DNA of 64,000 bases from Pseudomonas hygromyciniae (GTDB lineage Bacteria > Pseudomonadota > Gammaproteobacteria > Pseudomonadales > Pseudomonadaceae). Positions 8,463 to 18,248 of the stretch are shown piece by piece. Made by a program: the position numbers and the translations under genes. A model generated the notes under the pieces. That model worked only from the letters and a program-made list of their open reading frames with translations, had not been told where the DNA came from and ran no database searches. The stretch spans positions 928,501 to 992,500 of the forward strand of contig NZ_CP070506.1 in assembly GCF_016925675.1 (NCBI RefSeq), in the 5' to 3' direction. Every line of letters starts with the position of its first letter. Within the stretch, counting starts at the first letter, position 1.

Positions 8463-9881
8463 CTAAGGCATCACGGGCGGCATGTACTTCAACGTCGTCC
8501 CCAACGCCCACAGCAAAAACAGCACCAACGGCGTGTGCACCAGCAACTGCACAAACGAGAAGCCAATCAGGTCCCGTGCCTTGAGCCCCAGCACACCAAG
8601 CAACGGCAGCATGTAGAACGGGTTGATCAGGTTCGGCAGCGCCTCGGCAGCGTTATAGATCTGCACGGCCCAGCCCAGGTGATATTGCAGGTCATTGGCC
8701 ACCTGCATCACATACGGCGCCTCGATGATCCACTTGCCACCGCCCGACGGGATAAAGAACCCCAGGACCGCCGAATACACGCCCATCAGCAGCGCATAGG
8801 TGTCGTGTGAAGCGATGGAGGTGAAGAAGGTCGAGATATGGTGGGCCAGGGTCTGGCCATCGCCGCCCTTGACCACGGTCATCAGCGCCGCGATGGAGCC
8901 GTACAGCGGAAACTGGATCAACACCCCCGTGGTGGTTGGCACCGCGCGGGCCACTGCGTCGAGGAAGCTGCGCGGGCGCCAGTGCAGCAAGGCGCCGACC
9001 ATGATGAACAGGAAGTTATAGGTGTTGAGCCCCGAGATAGCGCTGATCGCAGGTTTAGTCGAGAACTCATGGAACAACCAGCCGGCCGCCAGCAGCGCCA
9101 GCAAAATGGTGAGCAACGGGCTGTGTTCCAGCCATTCTCCCGGACGGCTTGGCGGCTGTGGCTTGGGCAGGTTGAATGACGGGTCCACACCACAGGCCTT
9201 GGCGTCACGCGCAGAGTTGGGGCCCGGTGCGGTGACGTAGGCGATGACCAGCGACACCACGATCAGCGCCAGCAACAGCACGCCCGATTGCCACAAAAAG
9301 ATGGTGTCGGTGAAGGGAATGGTGCCGGTGATCGCCAGGATCGACGGCGGCAGGCTGGCCGGGTTGGCCTGCAATTGCGCGGCCGAAGACGACAACCCCA
9401 GCGCCCACACGGCACCCAGGCCCAGATAGGCCGCCGCGCCGGCAGCGCGATAGTCCATGCGCAAATCCGTGCGCCGGGCCAGCGCCCGCACCAGCAACCC
9501 GCCGAACACCAGGGACAGGCCCCAGTTGAGCAGCGAGGCAACCATCGAGATCAGCGCTACCCACGCCACGGCCGAGCGGCCGTTTTTCGGGATACGCGCC
9601 AGGCGATCGATCAACTTCACAGCAGGCGGCGAGCTGGCGACCACATAGCCACCAATCACCACGAAGGCCATTTGCATGGTGAACGGTATCAGGCTCCAGA
9701 AACCATCGCCAAAGGCCTTGGCGGCGTCGGTGGGCGCAGCGCCCATACCCAGGGCGGCCACGGCGACAATAATCACGGCGAGGGCAGCAAACACCCAAGA
9801 GTCAGGAAACCAGCGTTCGGCAAAATTCGAGCAGCGCAGGGCAAAGCGGGCATAGCGGCTTTCTTCGATAGGATCGGCCAC
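8463..9881 (-). CDS. atoE: Short-chain fatty acid transporter, AtoE family
   Basis: A 472-residue polytopic inner-membrane protein with about 12 hydrophobic segments. It matches the AtoE family in length and in stretches such as FIPSGGGKWIIEAPYV and NAAEALPNLINPFYMLP near the C-terminus. Family members take up acetoacetate, butyrate and similar acids. No ato catabolic genes are adjacent, so it acts as a stand-alone permease here. It is divergent from the MHS-family transporter with a 180-bp shared promoter region. Confidence 0.85.
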   Translation of the reverse strand: MADPIEESRYARFALRCSNFAERWFPDSWVFAALAVIIVAVAALGMGAAPTDAAKAFGDGFWSLIPFTMQMAFVVIGGYVVASSPPAVKLIDRLARIPKNGRSAVAWVALISMVASLLNWGLSLVFGGLLVRALARRTDLRMDYRAAGAAAYLGLGAVWALGLSSSAAQLQANPASLPPSILAITGTIPFTDTIFLWQSGVLLLALIVVSLVIAYVTAPGPNSARDAKACGVDPSFNLPKPQPPSRPGEWLEHSPLLTILLALLAAGWLFHEFSTKPAISAISGLNTYNFLFIMVGALLHWRPRSFLDAVARAVPTTTGVLIQFPLYGSIAALMTVVKGGDGQTLAHHISTFFTSIASHDTYALLMGVYSAVLGFFIPSGGGKWIIEAPYVMQVANDLQYHLGWAVQIYNAAEALPNLINPFYMLPLLGVLGLKARDLIGFSFVQLLVHTPLVLFLLWALGTTLKYMPPVMP

Positions 9882-10062
9882 GTTATTTACCTCTTGTATT
9901 TATTATGGGGCGGATTGAGGGCATCTTGGCCCACGGCCATTTATTTGGGAATGTTGTTATTTTCATGGATCAATGAGTAAACCGAATATATCGGCGGCGA
10001 TTGCCAGGATCCGGCCCAGCTCATAACCTGCACGCCATTTTGTCTGTCTGCCGAGCTTCTCC

Positions 10063-11346
10063 ATGACTGCCACCGCTTATCCACAGGCGCAGCGTTTTTC
10101 CCGCTCCGACTACAAAACCCTGGGCCTGGCCGCCTTGGGCGGTGCCCTGGAAATTTACGACTTCATCATTTTCGTATTTTTCGCCCTGACCCTGAGCCAG
10201 CTGTTCTTCCCCCCGGAAATGCCCGAATGGCTGCGCCTGCTACAAAGTTTCGGGATTTTCGTCACCGGCTACCTGGCGCGCCCGCTGGGCGGCATCCTGA
10301 TGGCGCACTTCGCCGATCACCTGGGGCGCAAGCGGGTATTCAGCCTGAGTATCCTGATGATGGCCTTGCCGTGCCTGTTGATCGGAATCATGCCGACCTA
10401 CGCACAAATCGGCTATTTCGCGCCGCTGATCCTACTGGCGCTGCGGGTCCTGCAAGGCGCGGCGGTGGGCGGCGAAGTGCCCAGCGCCTGGGTCTTCGTC
10501 GCCGAGCACGCGCCGGCCAACCATCGCGGTTATGCCTTGGGGTTCCTGCAAGCCGGGCTGACGTTCGGTTACCTGCTGGGGGCCTTGACGGCGACCTTGC
10601 TGGCGCAGATGTTCACCGCTGAACAAATCCTCGATTACGCCTGGCGTTTTCCGTTTCTGTTGGGCGGTGTGTTTGGTGTGATTGGTGTCTGGCTGCGCCG
10701 CTGGCTCAGTGAAACCCCGGTGTTCCTGGCCATGCAGGCGCGTCGCCAGGCCGACGCAGAGCTGCCGCTGCGCACGGTATTGCGCGACCATCGCCAGGCG
10801 TTGTTGCCGGCCATGTTGCTGACCTGTGTGCTCACCTCGGCGGTGGTGGTGTTGGTGGTGATCACGCCAACCATGATGCAGAAAACCTTCGGCATGAGCC
10901 CCAGCCACACCTTCGCATTGAGTGCATTGGGCATCGTCTTCCTGAATATCGGTTGCGTATTGGCTGGCCTGTTGGTGGATCGCATTGGCGCCTGGCGCGC
11001 GGTGCTGGTCTACAGCCTGCTGCTGCCGGTGGGCATCGCCGTGCTTTACGCCAGCCTGATTGCCGGCGGCGTGTGGCTGGGCGCGGCCTATGCCATTGCC
11101 GGATTGAGTTGCGGGGTGGTGGGTGCGGTGCCATCGGTGATGGTCAGCCTGTTCCCGGCGCCGGTGCGCGTGTCGGGGATTTCCTTTACCTACAACATTG
11201 CCTATGCGCTGTGGGCGAGTACCACGCCGTTGATGCTGATTGCCTTGATGCCCACCAGCCCGTGGATTTGCGTTTTTTATTGTGTGGTGATGGGCGCGGT
11301 CGGCGTGGCCAGTGCAGTGCGATTTGCCAAACGACCTGTTTTTTAA
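10063..11346 (+). CDS. MFS metabolite:H+ symporter (MHS family)
   Basis: A 427-residue, 12-TM major facilitator. The loop after TM2 carries the MFS signature as LARPLGGILMAHFADHLGRKRV near residue 72, and RVLQGAAVGGEVP follows at TM4, typical of the metabolite:H+ symporters (citrate, ketoglutarate, proline/betaine types). The substrate cannot be named from sequence. It lies divergent to the AtoE-type gene, a pairing that suggests organic-acid uptake. Confidence 0.82.
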   Translation: MTATAYPQAQRFSRSDYKTLGLAALGGALEIYDFIIFVFFALTLSQLFFPPEMPEWLRLLQSFGIFVTGYLARPLGGILMAHFADHLGRKRVFSLSILMMALPCLLIGIMPTYAQIGYFAPLILLALRVLQGAAVGGEVPSAWVFVAEHAPANHRGYALGFLQAGLTFGYLLGALTATLLAQMFTAEQILDYAWRFPFLLGGVFGVIGVWLRRWLSETPVFLAMQARRQADAELPLRTVLRDHRQALLPAMLLTCVLTSAVVVLVVITPTMMQKTFGMSPSHTFALSALGIVFLNIGCVLAGLLVDRIGAWRAVLVYSLLLPVGIAVLYASLIAGGVWLGAAYAIAGLSCGVVGAVPSVMVSLFPAPVRVSGISFTYNIAYALWASTTPLMLIALMPTSPWICVFYCVVMGAVGVASAVRFAKRPVF

Positions 11347-11363
11347 AGCCGCCGCCTTATAAT

Positions 11364-11453
11364 TGTGGGAGCGGGCTTGCTCGCGAAAGCGGTGTGTCAG
11401 TCGGCACATGCATCAACTGACAGGCTGCTTTCGCGAGCAAGCCCGCTCCCACA
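11364..11453. repeat. REP pair (REPIN) palindrome
   Basis: Two inverted REP units, TGTGGGAGCGGGCTTGCTCG and its complement, enclose a 40-bp centre. This is the common Pseudomonas REPIN layout that RAYT transposases mobilise. It sits between the MHS transporter and czcR and may also act as a transcription stop for the transporter. Confidence 0.9.
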
Positions 11454-11510
11454 GGGGGCAGTCCATAACGAAGGCCAGGGTTTAGCCAGAAACCGCTCTC
11501 GCACTGACCG

Positions 11511-12185
11511 CTATTCGCGGTCCTCCAGCACGTAGCCGACCCCGCGCAAGGTGTGGATCAACTTGCGCTCGAACGGGTCGTCGATCTTTGCCCGCAGGCG
11601 GCGGATCGAGACCTCGACCACATTAGTGTCGCAATCGAAGTTCATGTCCCACACAAACGAGATGATTTGCGTGCGTGACAGCACCACTCCGCTCTGGCGC
11701 ATCAGCAGGTGCAGCAGGGCGAACTCCTTGGTGGTCAGGTCAATGCGCTGGCTGCCGCGAAAAGCCCGGTGGCGACCCTGGTCCAGCTCCAGATCGCCCA
11801 CCCTTAGCACGTCCGGCACGGCGGCCTCGATACTGCGGCGCATCAGGGTGCGGACCCTGGCCAGCAGTTCGGGAAACTCGAAAGGCTTGACCAGGTAGTC
11901 GTCGGCGCCCAGTTCCAGGCCCTTGATCTTGTCGGCCAGGCGGCCTTGGGCGGTCAGCATCATGATGCGCGTGTTGCTGGTCTGGCGGATCCGCTGCAAC
12001 ACATCCCAGCCGTCCATCAGCGGTAGGTTCACATCCAGAATCACCAGTTCATAAGCGTGTTGCCGGGCCAGGTGCAAACCGTCGGTACCGCTGGCCGCGC
12101 AATCAACCACATAGCCACTTTCGCTTAATCCCTGCTGCAAGTAGTCGGCGGTTTTCAGTTCATCTTCGATAACCAGGATTCGCAT
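11511..12185 (-). CDS. czcR: CzcR-type heavy-metal response regulator (copy 1, no adjacent kinase)
   Basis: A 224-residue OmpR-type regulator. The receiver domain carries D51 in LVILDVNLP and K101 in the VKPFEF loop; the C-terminal winged helix ends in [14 protein letters not shown] took the ATG at 12185 (MRILVIEDE); upstream extensions are non-homologous. It is divergent from czcCBA, the expected site for a metal-responsive activator, but no histidine kinase gene accompanies it. A close paralogue with czcS lies 9 kb away. Family knowledge: CzcR activates czcCBA on zinc, cadmium or cobalt. The 180 bp between it and czcC holds GTAATGT and GTTACAT half-sites that could be its box. Confidence 0.88.
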   Translation of the reverse strand: MRILVIEDELKTADYLQQGLSESGYVVDCAASGTDGLHLARQHAYELVILDVNLPLMDGWDVLQRIRQTSNTRIMMLTAQGRLADKIKGLELGADDYLVKPFEFPELLARVRTLMRRSIEAAVPDVLRVGDLELDQGRHRAFRGSQRIDLTTKEFALLHLLMRQSGVVLSRTQIISFVWDMNFDCDTNVVEVSIRRLRAKIDDPFERKLIHTLRGVGYVLEDRE

Positions 12186-12367
12186 GTCGAGCGTGCCTCG
12201 GGGCAGGGGAAAGTAGCAGCAATTGCCGCGAAGGTTAAAGCAAAAGCCCGGACCAGAGCCTTTGCTAACGGATTTGTAATGTTCTGGCCACCCCCCTGAT
12301 AAGTAGCGAAAGTTACATTGCCCCTGCTTGGATTTGTCCGCCAACTCATGGGTGTGGAACGCTTGTT

Positions 12368-13591
12368 ATGCCAATGTTTTCAAGAACTATTGTGTGCTCC
12401 GTAGTGGGGTTATTGGCGATGGCCCAAGTGGCAAGCGCACAGACCCTGACCCTCGAATCGGCCCTGCAAAGTGCGTTTGCCGGTAACCCGGACCTGGCCG
12501 CTGCGCAATGGGAAATCGACATCGCCCAAGGCGGTCGTCAGCAGGCCGGGCTGATCCCCAACCCGGTGGCCTCCTGGGATGCCGAAGACACCCGCCGCAG
12601 CACCCGCACTACCACCGTCAAGCTGAGCCAGACCCTGGAGTTAGGCGGCAAACGCGGGGCGCGCATTGATGTGGCCTCGCGGGCACAAGAGGCCGCAGCC
12701 CAGGAACTGGAACAGCGGCGCAACGTGCTGCGGGCCGAAGTCATCGATGGCTTTTATGGTGCGCTGCGGGCCCAGGAACGCCTGGAGCTGGCCCAGCGCT
12801 CAATGGCACTGGCCGAGCGCGGCCTGGTGATTGCCAATGGCCGGGTCACGGCGGGCAAGGCATCGCCGGTCGAAGCCACTCGCGCCCAGGTACAGGTCTC
12901 GGAAATCCGCCTGGAACGCAGCCGCGCCGAGATCGGCGTGAGTGATGCCTATCGCCGCCTGGCGGCCATCACCGGCAGCGCCACTATCGGCTTTGAGCGC
13001 GTGGAGGCAGGTGCGGTGAATCCGCCGGCGCTGCCTTCGGCCACTCAACTGCTGGCGCGCCTGGAGAGCACTGCCGAGTTGCGCCTGGCGCAGCTGCAAA
13101 TCCAGCAACGGGAAGCCGGCCTGGGCCTGGAAAAGGCCCAGCGGATTCCCGACCTGGATGTCTCCATCGGCAGCCAGTACGACGCCAGCGTCCGCGAGCG
13201 GGTGAATCTGGTGGGCGTATCGATGCCGATCCCGCTGTTCAATCGCAACCAGGGCAATGTGCTGGCCGCCAGCCGCCGAGCTGACCAGGCGCGGGACTTG
13301 CGCAACGCTACCGAGCTGCGCCTGCGTACCGAAACCCGCCAGGCCCTGGACCTGTGGTCGACCGCCGACAGTGAGGTGCGCACCTTCAACCAAGTGATCC
13401 TGCCCGCCGCCCAAAGCGCGGTGGACAGCGCCACCCGTGGCTTTGAGATGGGCAAGTTCAACTTCCTCGAGGTGCTCGACGCTCAGCGCACCTTGATCGC
13501 CGCCCGCACCCAATACCTCGCCGCGCGCGCCCAGGCCACCGATGCCTGGGTGCGCATCGAACGGATTTACGGCGACCTCGCCCGCATTTGA
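12368..13591 (+). CDS. czcC: CzcC, outer-membrane channel of the Czc efflux system
   Basis: A 407-residue TolC-family outer-membrane factor with a signal peptide ending ASAQ near residue 24, and the duplicated coiled-coil repeat of the family (LGGKRGARIDVASRAQEAAA in the first half). It forms the exit duct of the tripartite cobalt-zinc-cadmium pump. It is the first gene of czcCBA; the next gene follows after 17 bp. Confidence 0.9.
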   Translation: MPMFSRTIVCSVVGLLAMAQVASAQTLTLESALQSAFAGNPDLAAAQWEIDIAQGGRQQAGLIPNPVASWDAEDTRRSTRTTTVKLSQTLELGGKRGARIDVASRAQEAAAQELEQRRNVLRAEVIDGFYGALRAQERLELAQRSMALAERGLVIANGRVTAGKASPVEATRAQVQVSEIRLERSRAEIGVSDAYRRLAAITGSATIGFERVEAGAVNPPALPSATQLLARLESTAELRLAQLQIQQREAGLGLEKAQRIPDLDVSIGSQYDASVRERVNLVGVSMPIPLFNRNQGNVLAASRRADQARDLRNATELRLRTETRQALDLWSTADSEVRTFNQVILPAAQSAVDSATRGFEMGKFNFLEVLDAQRTLIAARTQYLAARAQATDAWVRIERIYGDLARI

Positions 13592-13608
13592 TCTTTCAGG
13601 AGTTCCCC

Positions 13609-14775
13609 ATGAACAAACAACAAGGCCTGGCTTTGGCTGTTGCAGCGGCCATTGCCCTCGGGGCGATGGCGTTTTGGCCGGCCACCAGCGTGGCGCCCCA
13701 GGCACCGGTGGCGAGCGTCCAAGCGCCGGAGGAAGAAGAAGAGGAAGAGGGTGTGCTGGTGCTCAATGAGCAGCAGATCCAGGCCGCCGGCATTCAACTG
13801 GCCAAGGCCCAACCCCGACAAATCAGCACACTGCTGTCGTTGCCCGGCGAGGTGCGATTCGACGAAGACCGCACCTCCCATATCGTGCCCCGTGCGGCGG
13901 GTGTGGTGGAGTCGGTCAAGGTCAATCTAGGGCAGAAGGTCAAGCAGGGCGAGCTGTTGGCGGTGATCGCCAGCCAGCAGATTTCGGATCAGCGCAGCGA
14001 GTTGGCGGCCAGCCAACGCCGGGTCGAACTGGCCCGCACCACCTTCCAGCGTGAGCGCCAGTTATGGCAGGACAAGATCTCCGCCGAACAGGATTACCTG
14101 CTGGCGCGCCAGACCCTGCAAGAAGCCGAGATTGCCCTGAACAACGCGCGGCAAAAGATGAACGCCCTGAGTGGCAGCGCGGTCCTGGCCGGCGGCAATC
14201 GCTATGAATTGCGTGCGCCGTTTGCCGGTGTGGTGGTGGAAAAACACCTGGGCGTCGGCGAGGTAGTGAGTGAGACCAGTGCCGCTTTCACCCTGTCGGA
14301 CCTGTCCCAGGTGTGGGTCACGTTTGGCGTATTCCCCAAGGATCTGAACAAGGTCCAGGTTGGTCGGCCGGTGAAGGTCAGCTCGGCGGAAATGGGCACC
14401 GAGGTGATGGGCGCCGTGGCCTATGTCGGCAACTTGCTGGGCGAGCAGACGCGTACCGCAACGGTGCGGGTCAGCGTGGCCAACCCCGATGACTCGTGGC
14501 GCCCCGGGTTGTTCGTGGCGGTGCAAGTGGCGACGGATAGCTACCCGGCGGCGGTCACCGTGCCGGTGGACGCGATCCAGACCGTGGAAGACAAACCGTC
14601 GCTGTTTGTGCGCACCGCCGAAGGTTTCGTCACCCGCCACGTTGAACTGGGTGTCAGTGAAAACGGCTTTGTCGAAGTCCGCCAGGGCCTGGAGGCCGGC
14701 GCCGAGGTGGCGACCGTTGGCAGCTTTGTCCTCAAGTCCGAGCTGGGCAAGGCTTCGGCCGAGCACGCCCATTGA
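13609..14775 (+). CDS. czcB: CzcB, periplasmic adaptor of the Czc efflux system
   Basis: A 388-residue membrane-fusion protein with an N-terminal membrane anchor, a coiled-coil hairpin (SDQRSELAASQRRVELARTT region) flanked by lipoyl half-motifs, and a beta-barrel domain. The ATG at 13609 follows a CAGGAG ribosome site. Just after the anchor it has a run of seven glutamates, where other CzcB proteins carry metal-binding histidines; the acidic run could serve a similar role, which is inference. It connects CzcA to CzcC. Confidence 0.9.
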   Translation: MNKQQGLALAVAAAIALGAMAFWPATSVAPQAPVASVQAPEEEEEEEGVLVLNEQQIQAAGIQLAKAQPRQISTLLSLPGEVRFDEDRTSHIVPRAAGVVESVKVNLGQKVKQGELLAVIASQQISDQRSELAASQRRVELARTTFQRERQLWQDKISAEQDYLLARQTLQEAEIALNNARQKMNALSGSAVLAGGNRYELRAPFAGVVVEKHLGVGEVVSETSAAFTLSDLSQVWVTFGVFPKDLNKVQVGRPVKVSSAEMGTEVMGAVAYVGNLLGEQTRTATVRVSVANPDDSWRPGLFVAVQVATDSYPAAVTVPVDAIQTVEDKPSLFVRTAEGFVTRHVELGVSENGFVEVRQGLEAGAEVATVGSFVLKSELGKASAEHAH

Positions 14776-14793
14776 TCCTGCGAGTGATTCCCC

Positions 14794-17700
14794 ATGTTTG
14801 AACGTCTGATTCAATTTGCCATCGAGCAGCGCATTATCGTGCTGCTGGCGGTGTTGTTGATGGCCGGTGTCGGCATCGCCAGCTACCAGAAACTACCGAT
14901 CGACGCGGTACCGGACATCACCAACGTCCAGGTGCAGATCAACTCGGCGGCGCCCGGCTTTTCACCGCTGGAAACCGAACAGCGCATCACCTTTTCTATC
15001 GAAACCGCCATGGCCGGTTTGCCGGGCTTGCAGCAGACTCGTTCGCTGTCGCGTTCGGGGCTGTCCCAGGTCACGGTGATCTTCAAGGACGGCACCGACC
15101 TGTTCTTCGCCCGGCAACTGGTCAACGAGCGCTTGCAGGTGGCCCGCGAACAATTGCCGGACGGTATCGAAACGGCCATGGGGCCGATTTCCACGGGGCT
15201 TGGGGAAATCTTCCTGTGGACCGTGGAAGCTGAAGACGGCGCACGCAAGGAAGACGGTTCGGCCTACACGCCGACGGACCTGCGGGTGATCCAGGACTGG
15301 ATCATCAAGCCGCAGTTGCGCAACGTGCCCGGCGTTGCCGAGATCAACACGATTGGCGGCTTCGCCAAGGAATACCAGATCGCCCCGGACCCCAAGCGCC
15401 TGGCCGCCTACAACCTGACCTTGAACGACCTGGTGACGGCGCTTGAGCGCAACAACGCCAACGTCGGCGCCGGTTACATCGAGCGCAGCGGCGAGCAATT
15501 GCTGATCCGCGCGCCGGGGCAAGTGGCGTCCATCGATGACATCGCCAATATCGTGATCAACACCGTGGATGGCACGCCGATCCGCGTGCGCAATGTGGCC
15601 CAGGTCGATATCGGCCGCGAGTTGCGCACCGGTGCGGCCACCGAAAATGGCCGCGAAGTGGTGCTCGGTACGGTCTTCATGCTGATCGGCGAAAACAGCC
15701 GCACCGTGTCCCAGGCCGTGGCGAAAAAACTCGAAGAGATCAACCGCTCCCTGCCAGAAGGCGTGGTGGCGGTCACGGTCTACGACCGCACCAACCTGGT
15801 AGAAAAAGCCATCGCCACCGTGAAGAAAAACCTCTTCGAGGGTGCGCTGCTGGTGATCGTGATTCTGTTCCTGTTCCTGGGCAACATCCGCGCGGCGTTG
15901 ATCACCGCGATGGTGATCCCGCTGGCCATGTTGTTCACCTTTACCGGGATGTTCACCAACAAGGTCAGCGCCAACCTCATGAGCCTGGGGGCCCTGGATT
16001 TCGGGATTATCGTCGATGGCGCGGTGGTGATCGTCGAGAACGCGATCCGCCGCCTGGCCCATGCGCAGCAACGCCACGGCCGCCTGCTGACCCGCAGCGA
16101 GCGCTTGCACGAAGTGTTCGCCGCGGCCAAAGAAGCGCGCCGCGCGCTGATCTTCGGGCAACTGATCATCATGGTGGTGTACCTGCCGATCTTCGCCCTG
16201 ACCGGCGTTGCCGGGAAAATGTTCCATCCCATGGCGTTTACCGTGGTCCTGGCCTTGTTGGGCGCGATGATCCTGTCGGTGACCTTCGTGCCGGCGGCGA
16301 TTGCGCTGTTCGTCACCGGCAAGGTCAAGGAAGATGAAAACTGGGTGATGCGCAACGCGCGCCGTGGTTATGCACCGGTGCTGGACTGGGTGATGGCACA
16401 CCGCAGTTGGGCGTTTGGCCTGGCGCTGTTGACCATCGTGATGTCTGGCGCCGTGGCCAGCCGCATGGGCAGCGAATTTATCCCCAGCCTCAGCGAAGGT
16501 GACTTCGCCCTGCAAGCCTTGCGCGTACCGGGCACCAGCCTCACGCAATCGGTGCAGATGCAGCAGCAACTGGAAAAAACCTTGATGGCGCAGGTGCCGG
16601 AAATCCAGCGGGTATTTGCCCGTACCGGCACTGCAGAAATTGCCTCCGACCCGATGCCGCCGAATATTTCCGACGCCTACTTGATGCTCAAGCCCAAGGA
16701 GCAGTGGCCGGACCCGAAAAAATCCCGCGAAGCGCTGATCGCCGATATCCAGCGCGCCAGTGCGATTGTGCCGGGCAGCCAGTACGAGCTGTCGCAACCG
16801 ATCCAGCTGCGTTTCAACGAGCTGATTTCCGGGGTGCGCAGTGACGTGGCGGTGAAGGTTTTTGGCGATGATCGGGGTGTGCTGAACACCACCGCCGGGG
16901 AAATTGCCGAAACCTTGCGCAAGCTCGATGGCGCCTCGGAAGTGAAAGTAGAACAGACCTCCGGCCTGCCGGTGCTGACCATCAATATCGACCGTGACAA
17001 GGCCGCGCGCTTTGGCCTGAATGTGGGCGATGTGCAAGACATCATCGCCGTCGCCGTGGGCGGGCGCCAGGCCGGCACTCTGTACGAAGGCGACCGGCGT
17101 TTTGACATGGTGGTGCGTCTGTCGGAAACCCTGCGCACCGATATCGAAGGCTTGTCGCGGCTACTGATCCCGATTCCGGCGCTGGCCGGCAATACCACGG
17201 GGCAACTGGGCTTTATCGCCCTGTCGCAAGTGGCCAGCCTGGACCTGGTGCTGGGCCCGAACCAGATCAGCCGCGAAAACGGCAAGCGCCTGGTGGTTGT
17301 CAGTGCCAACGTGCGCGGGCGGGACATCGGCTCGTTTGTCGCAGAAGCCGAACGCGTGATGGCCGCGCAGGTGAAGATCCCCGCCGGCTACTGGACAACC
17401 TGGGGCGGCCAGTTCGAACAGCTCAAGGAAGCCTCCGAGCGCCTGCAGATCGTGGTGCCGGTGGCGTTGCTGCTGGTGTTCGGCTTGCTGTTCATGATGT
17501 TCAACAACCTTAAGGATGGGCTGCTGGTATTCACCGGGATTCCCTTTGCGTTGACCGGTGGGATCATGGCGCTGTGGTTGCGCGATATTCCGTTGTCGAT
17601 TTCTGCCGGGGTGGGGTTTATCGCGTTGTCGGGGGTGGCGGTGCTCAATGGCTTGGTGATGATTGCGTTTATCCGCAACCTGCGTGAGGAGGGGCGTTCG

Positions 17701-17940
17701 TTGTCGGTGGCGATCAACGAAGGAGCCTTGACCCGCTTGCGCCCGGTGTTGATGACGGCGTTAGTGGCGTCCCTCGGGTTTATCCCCATGGCCCTGGCCA
17801 CCGGCACCGGCGCTGAAGTGCAACGGCCACTGGCGACGGTGGTGATTGGCGGGATTATCTCGTCGACCTTACTGACCTTGCTGGTACTGCCAGCGCTTTA
17901 CCAGTGGGCCCATCGGCGCGATGAAGAGCCGGCGTCTTGA
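14794..17940 (+). CDS. czcA: CzcA, heavy-metal RND efflux pump
   Basis: A 1048-residue RND transporter of the HME class with the usual 12 TM helices and two large periplasmic loops. In TM4, LDFGIIVDGAVVIVEN places D402, D408 and E415 exactly at the proton/metal relay positions of Cupriavidus CzcA. It exports Zn, Cd and Co from periplasm or cytoplasm by proton antiport, together with CzcB and CzcC. The gene ends 21 bp before the REP array. Confidence 0.95.
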   Translation: MFERLIQFAIEQRIIVLLAVLLMAGVGIASYQKLPIDAVPDITNVQVQINSAAPGFSPLETEQRITFSIETAMAGLPGLQQTRSLSRSGLSQVTVIFKDGTDLFFARQLVNERLQVAREQLPDGIETAMGPISTGLGEIFLWTVEAEDGARKEDGSAYTPTDLRVIQDWIIKPQLRNVPGVAEINTIGGFAKEYQIAPDPKRLAAYNLTLNDLVTALERNNANVGAGYIERSGEQLLIRAPGQVASIDDIANIVINTVDGTPIRVRNVAQVDIGRELRTGAATENGREVVLGTVFMLIGENSRTVSQAVAKKLEEINRSLPEGVVAVTVYDRTNLVEKAIATVKKNLFEGALLVIVILFLFLGNIRAALITAMVIPLAMLFTFTGMFTNKVSANLMSLGALDFGIIVDGAVVIVENAIRRLAHAQQRHGRLLTRSERLHEVFAAAKEARRALIFGQLIIMVVYLPIFALTGVAGKMFHPMAFTVVLALLGAMILSVTFVPAAIALFVTGKVKEDENWVMRNARRGYAPVLDWVMAHRSWAFGLALLTIVMSGAVASRMGSEFIPSLSEGDFALQALRVPGTSLTQSVQMQQQLEKTLMAQVPEIQRVFARTGTAEIASDPMPPNISDAYLMLKPKEQWPDPKKSREALIADIQRASAIVPGSQYELSQPIQLRFNELISGVRSDVAVKVFGDDRGVLNTTAGEIAETLRKLDGASEVKVEQTSGLPVLTINIDRDKAARFGLNVGDVQDIIAVAVGGRQAGTLYEGDRRFDMVVRLSETLRTDIEGLSRLLIPIPALAGNTTGQLGFIALSQVASLDLVLGPNQISRENGKRLVVVSANVRGRDIGSFVAEAERVMAAQVKIPAGYWTTWGGQFEQLKEASERLQIVVPVALLLVFGLLFMMFNNLKDGLLVFTGIPFALTGGIMALWLRDIPLSISAGVGFIALSGVAVLNGLVMIAFIRNLREEGRSLSVAINEGALTRLRPVLMTALVASLGFIPMALATGTGAEVQRPLATVVIGGIISSTLLTLLVLPALYQWAHRRDEEPAS

Positions 17941-17961
17941 TCTCGCGCTGGACGGGCTTAC

Positions 17962-18173
17962 TGTGGAGAGGGTGCTTGCTGTGGAGAGGGGGCTTGTTGT
18001 GGAGAGGGGGCTTGTCCCCCGTTGGGTGGCGAAGCCGCCCTAAAACCTGCTTGCGCGGTGTGTCTGGCGAAACTGGGGTGGGTTTGTAGCCCAGCGCGGG
18101 GCAAGCCCGCTCGCCACAGTGGGGTGGTTGGCGCGGGAAATGTGGAGTTGCCGGCTTACTGTGGAGAGGGGGC
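17962..18173. repeat. REP array with 18-bp tandem units, left of the IS
   Basis: Three head-to-tail units starting TGTGGAGAGGG at 17962, 17980 and 17998 (period 18 bp) lead into a full REP palindrome with GCTTGTCCCCCGTTGGG. A further unit ends at 18173, directly at the insertion-sequence boundary. These belong to the Pseudomonas REP family also seen at 30.8 kb and to the right of the IS. Confidence 0.8.
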
Positions 18174-18192
18174 TAATGAGATGGTCACCCCC

Positions 18193-18234
18193 AACACCCT
18201 GTGAGGGCTACGCTTTCACGGGGTGTTTTGTTTT
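18193..18234 (+). terminator. Left-end hairpin terminator upstream of the transposase
   Basis: AACACCC (18193-18199) pairs with GGGTGTT (18221-18227), with an inner GTGA/TCAC pairing, followed by a T-rich tract. It lies before the transposase start and would stop transcription entering from the REP array and czcA. Confidence 0.65.
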
Positions 18235-18248
18235 CGGAGGCCATCGTC

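Noticed and set aside
14962..17037. 691-residue ORF antisense to czcA
   Set aside because: High-GC codon bias opens long antisense frames; the plus strand encodes an exact CzcA with catalytic residues, and the antisense protein is His/Gln/Arg-rich without family character.
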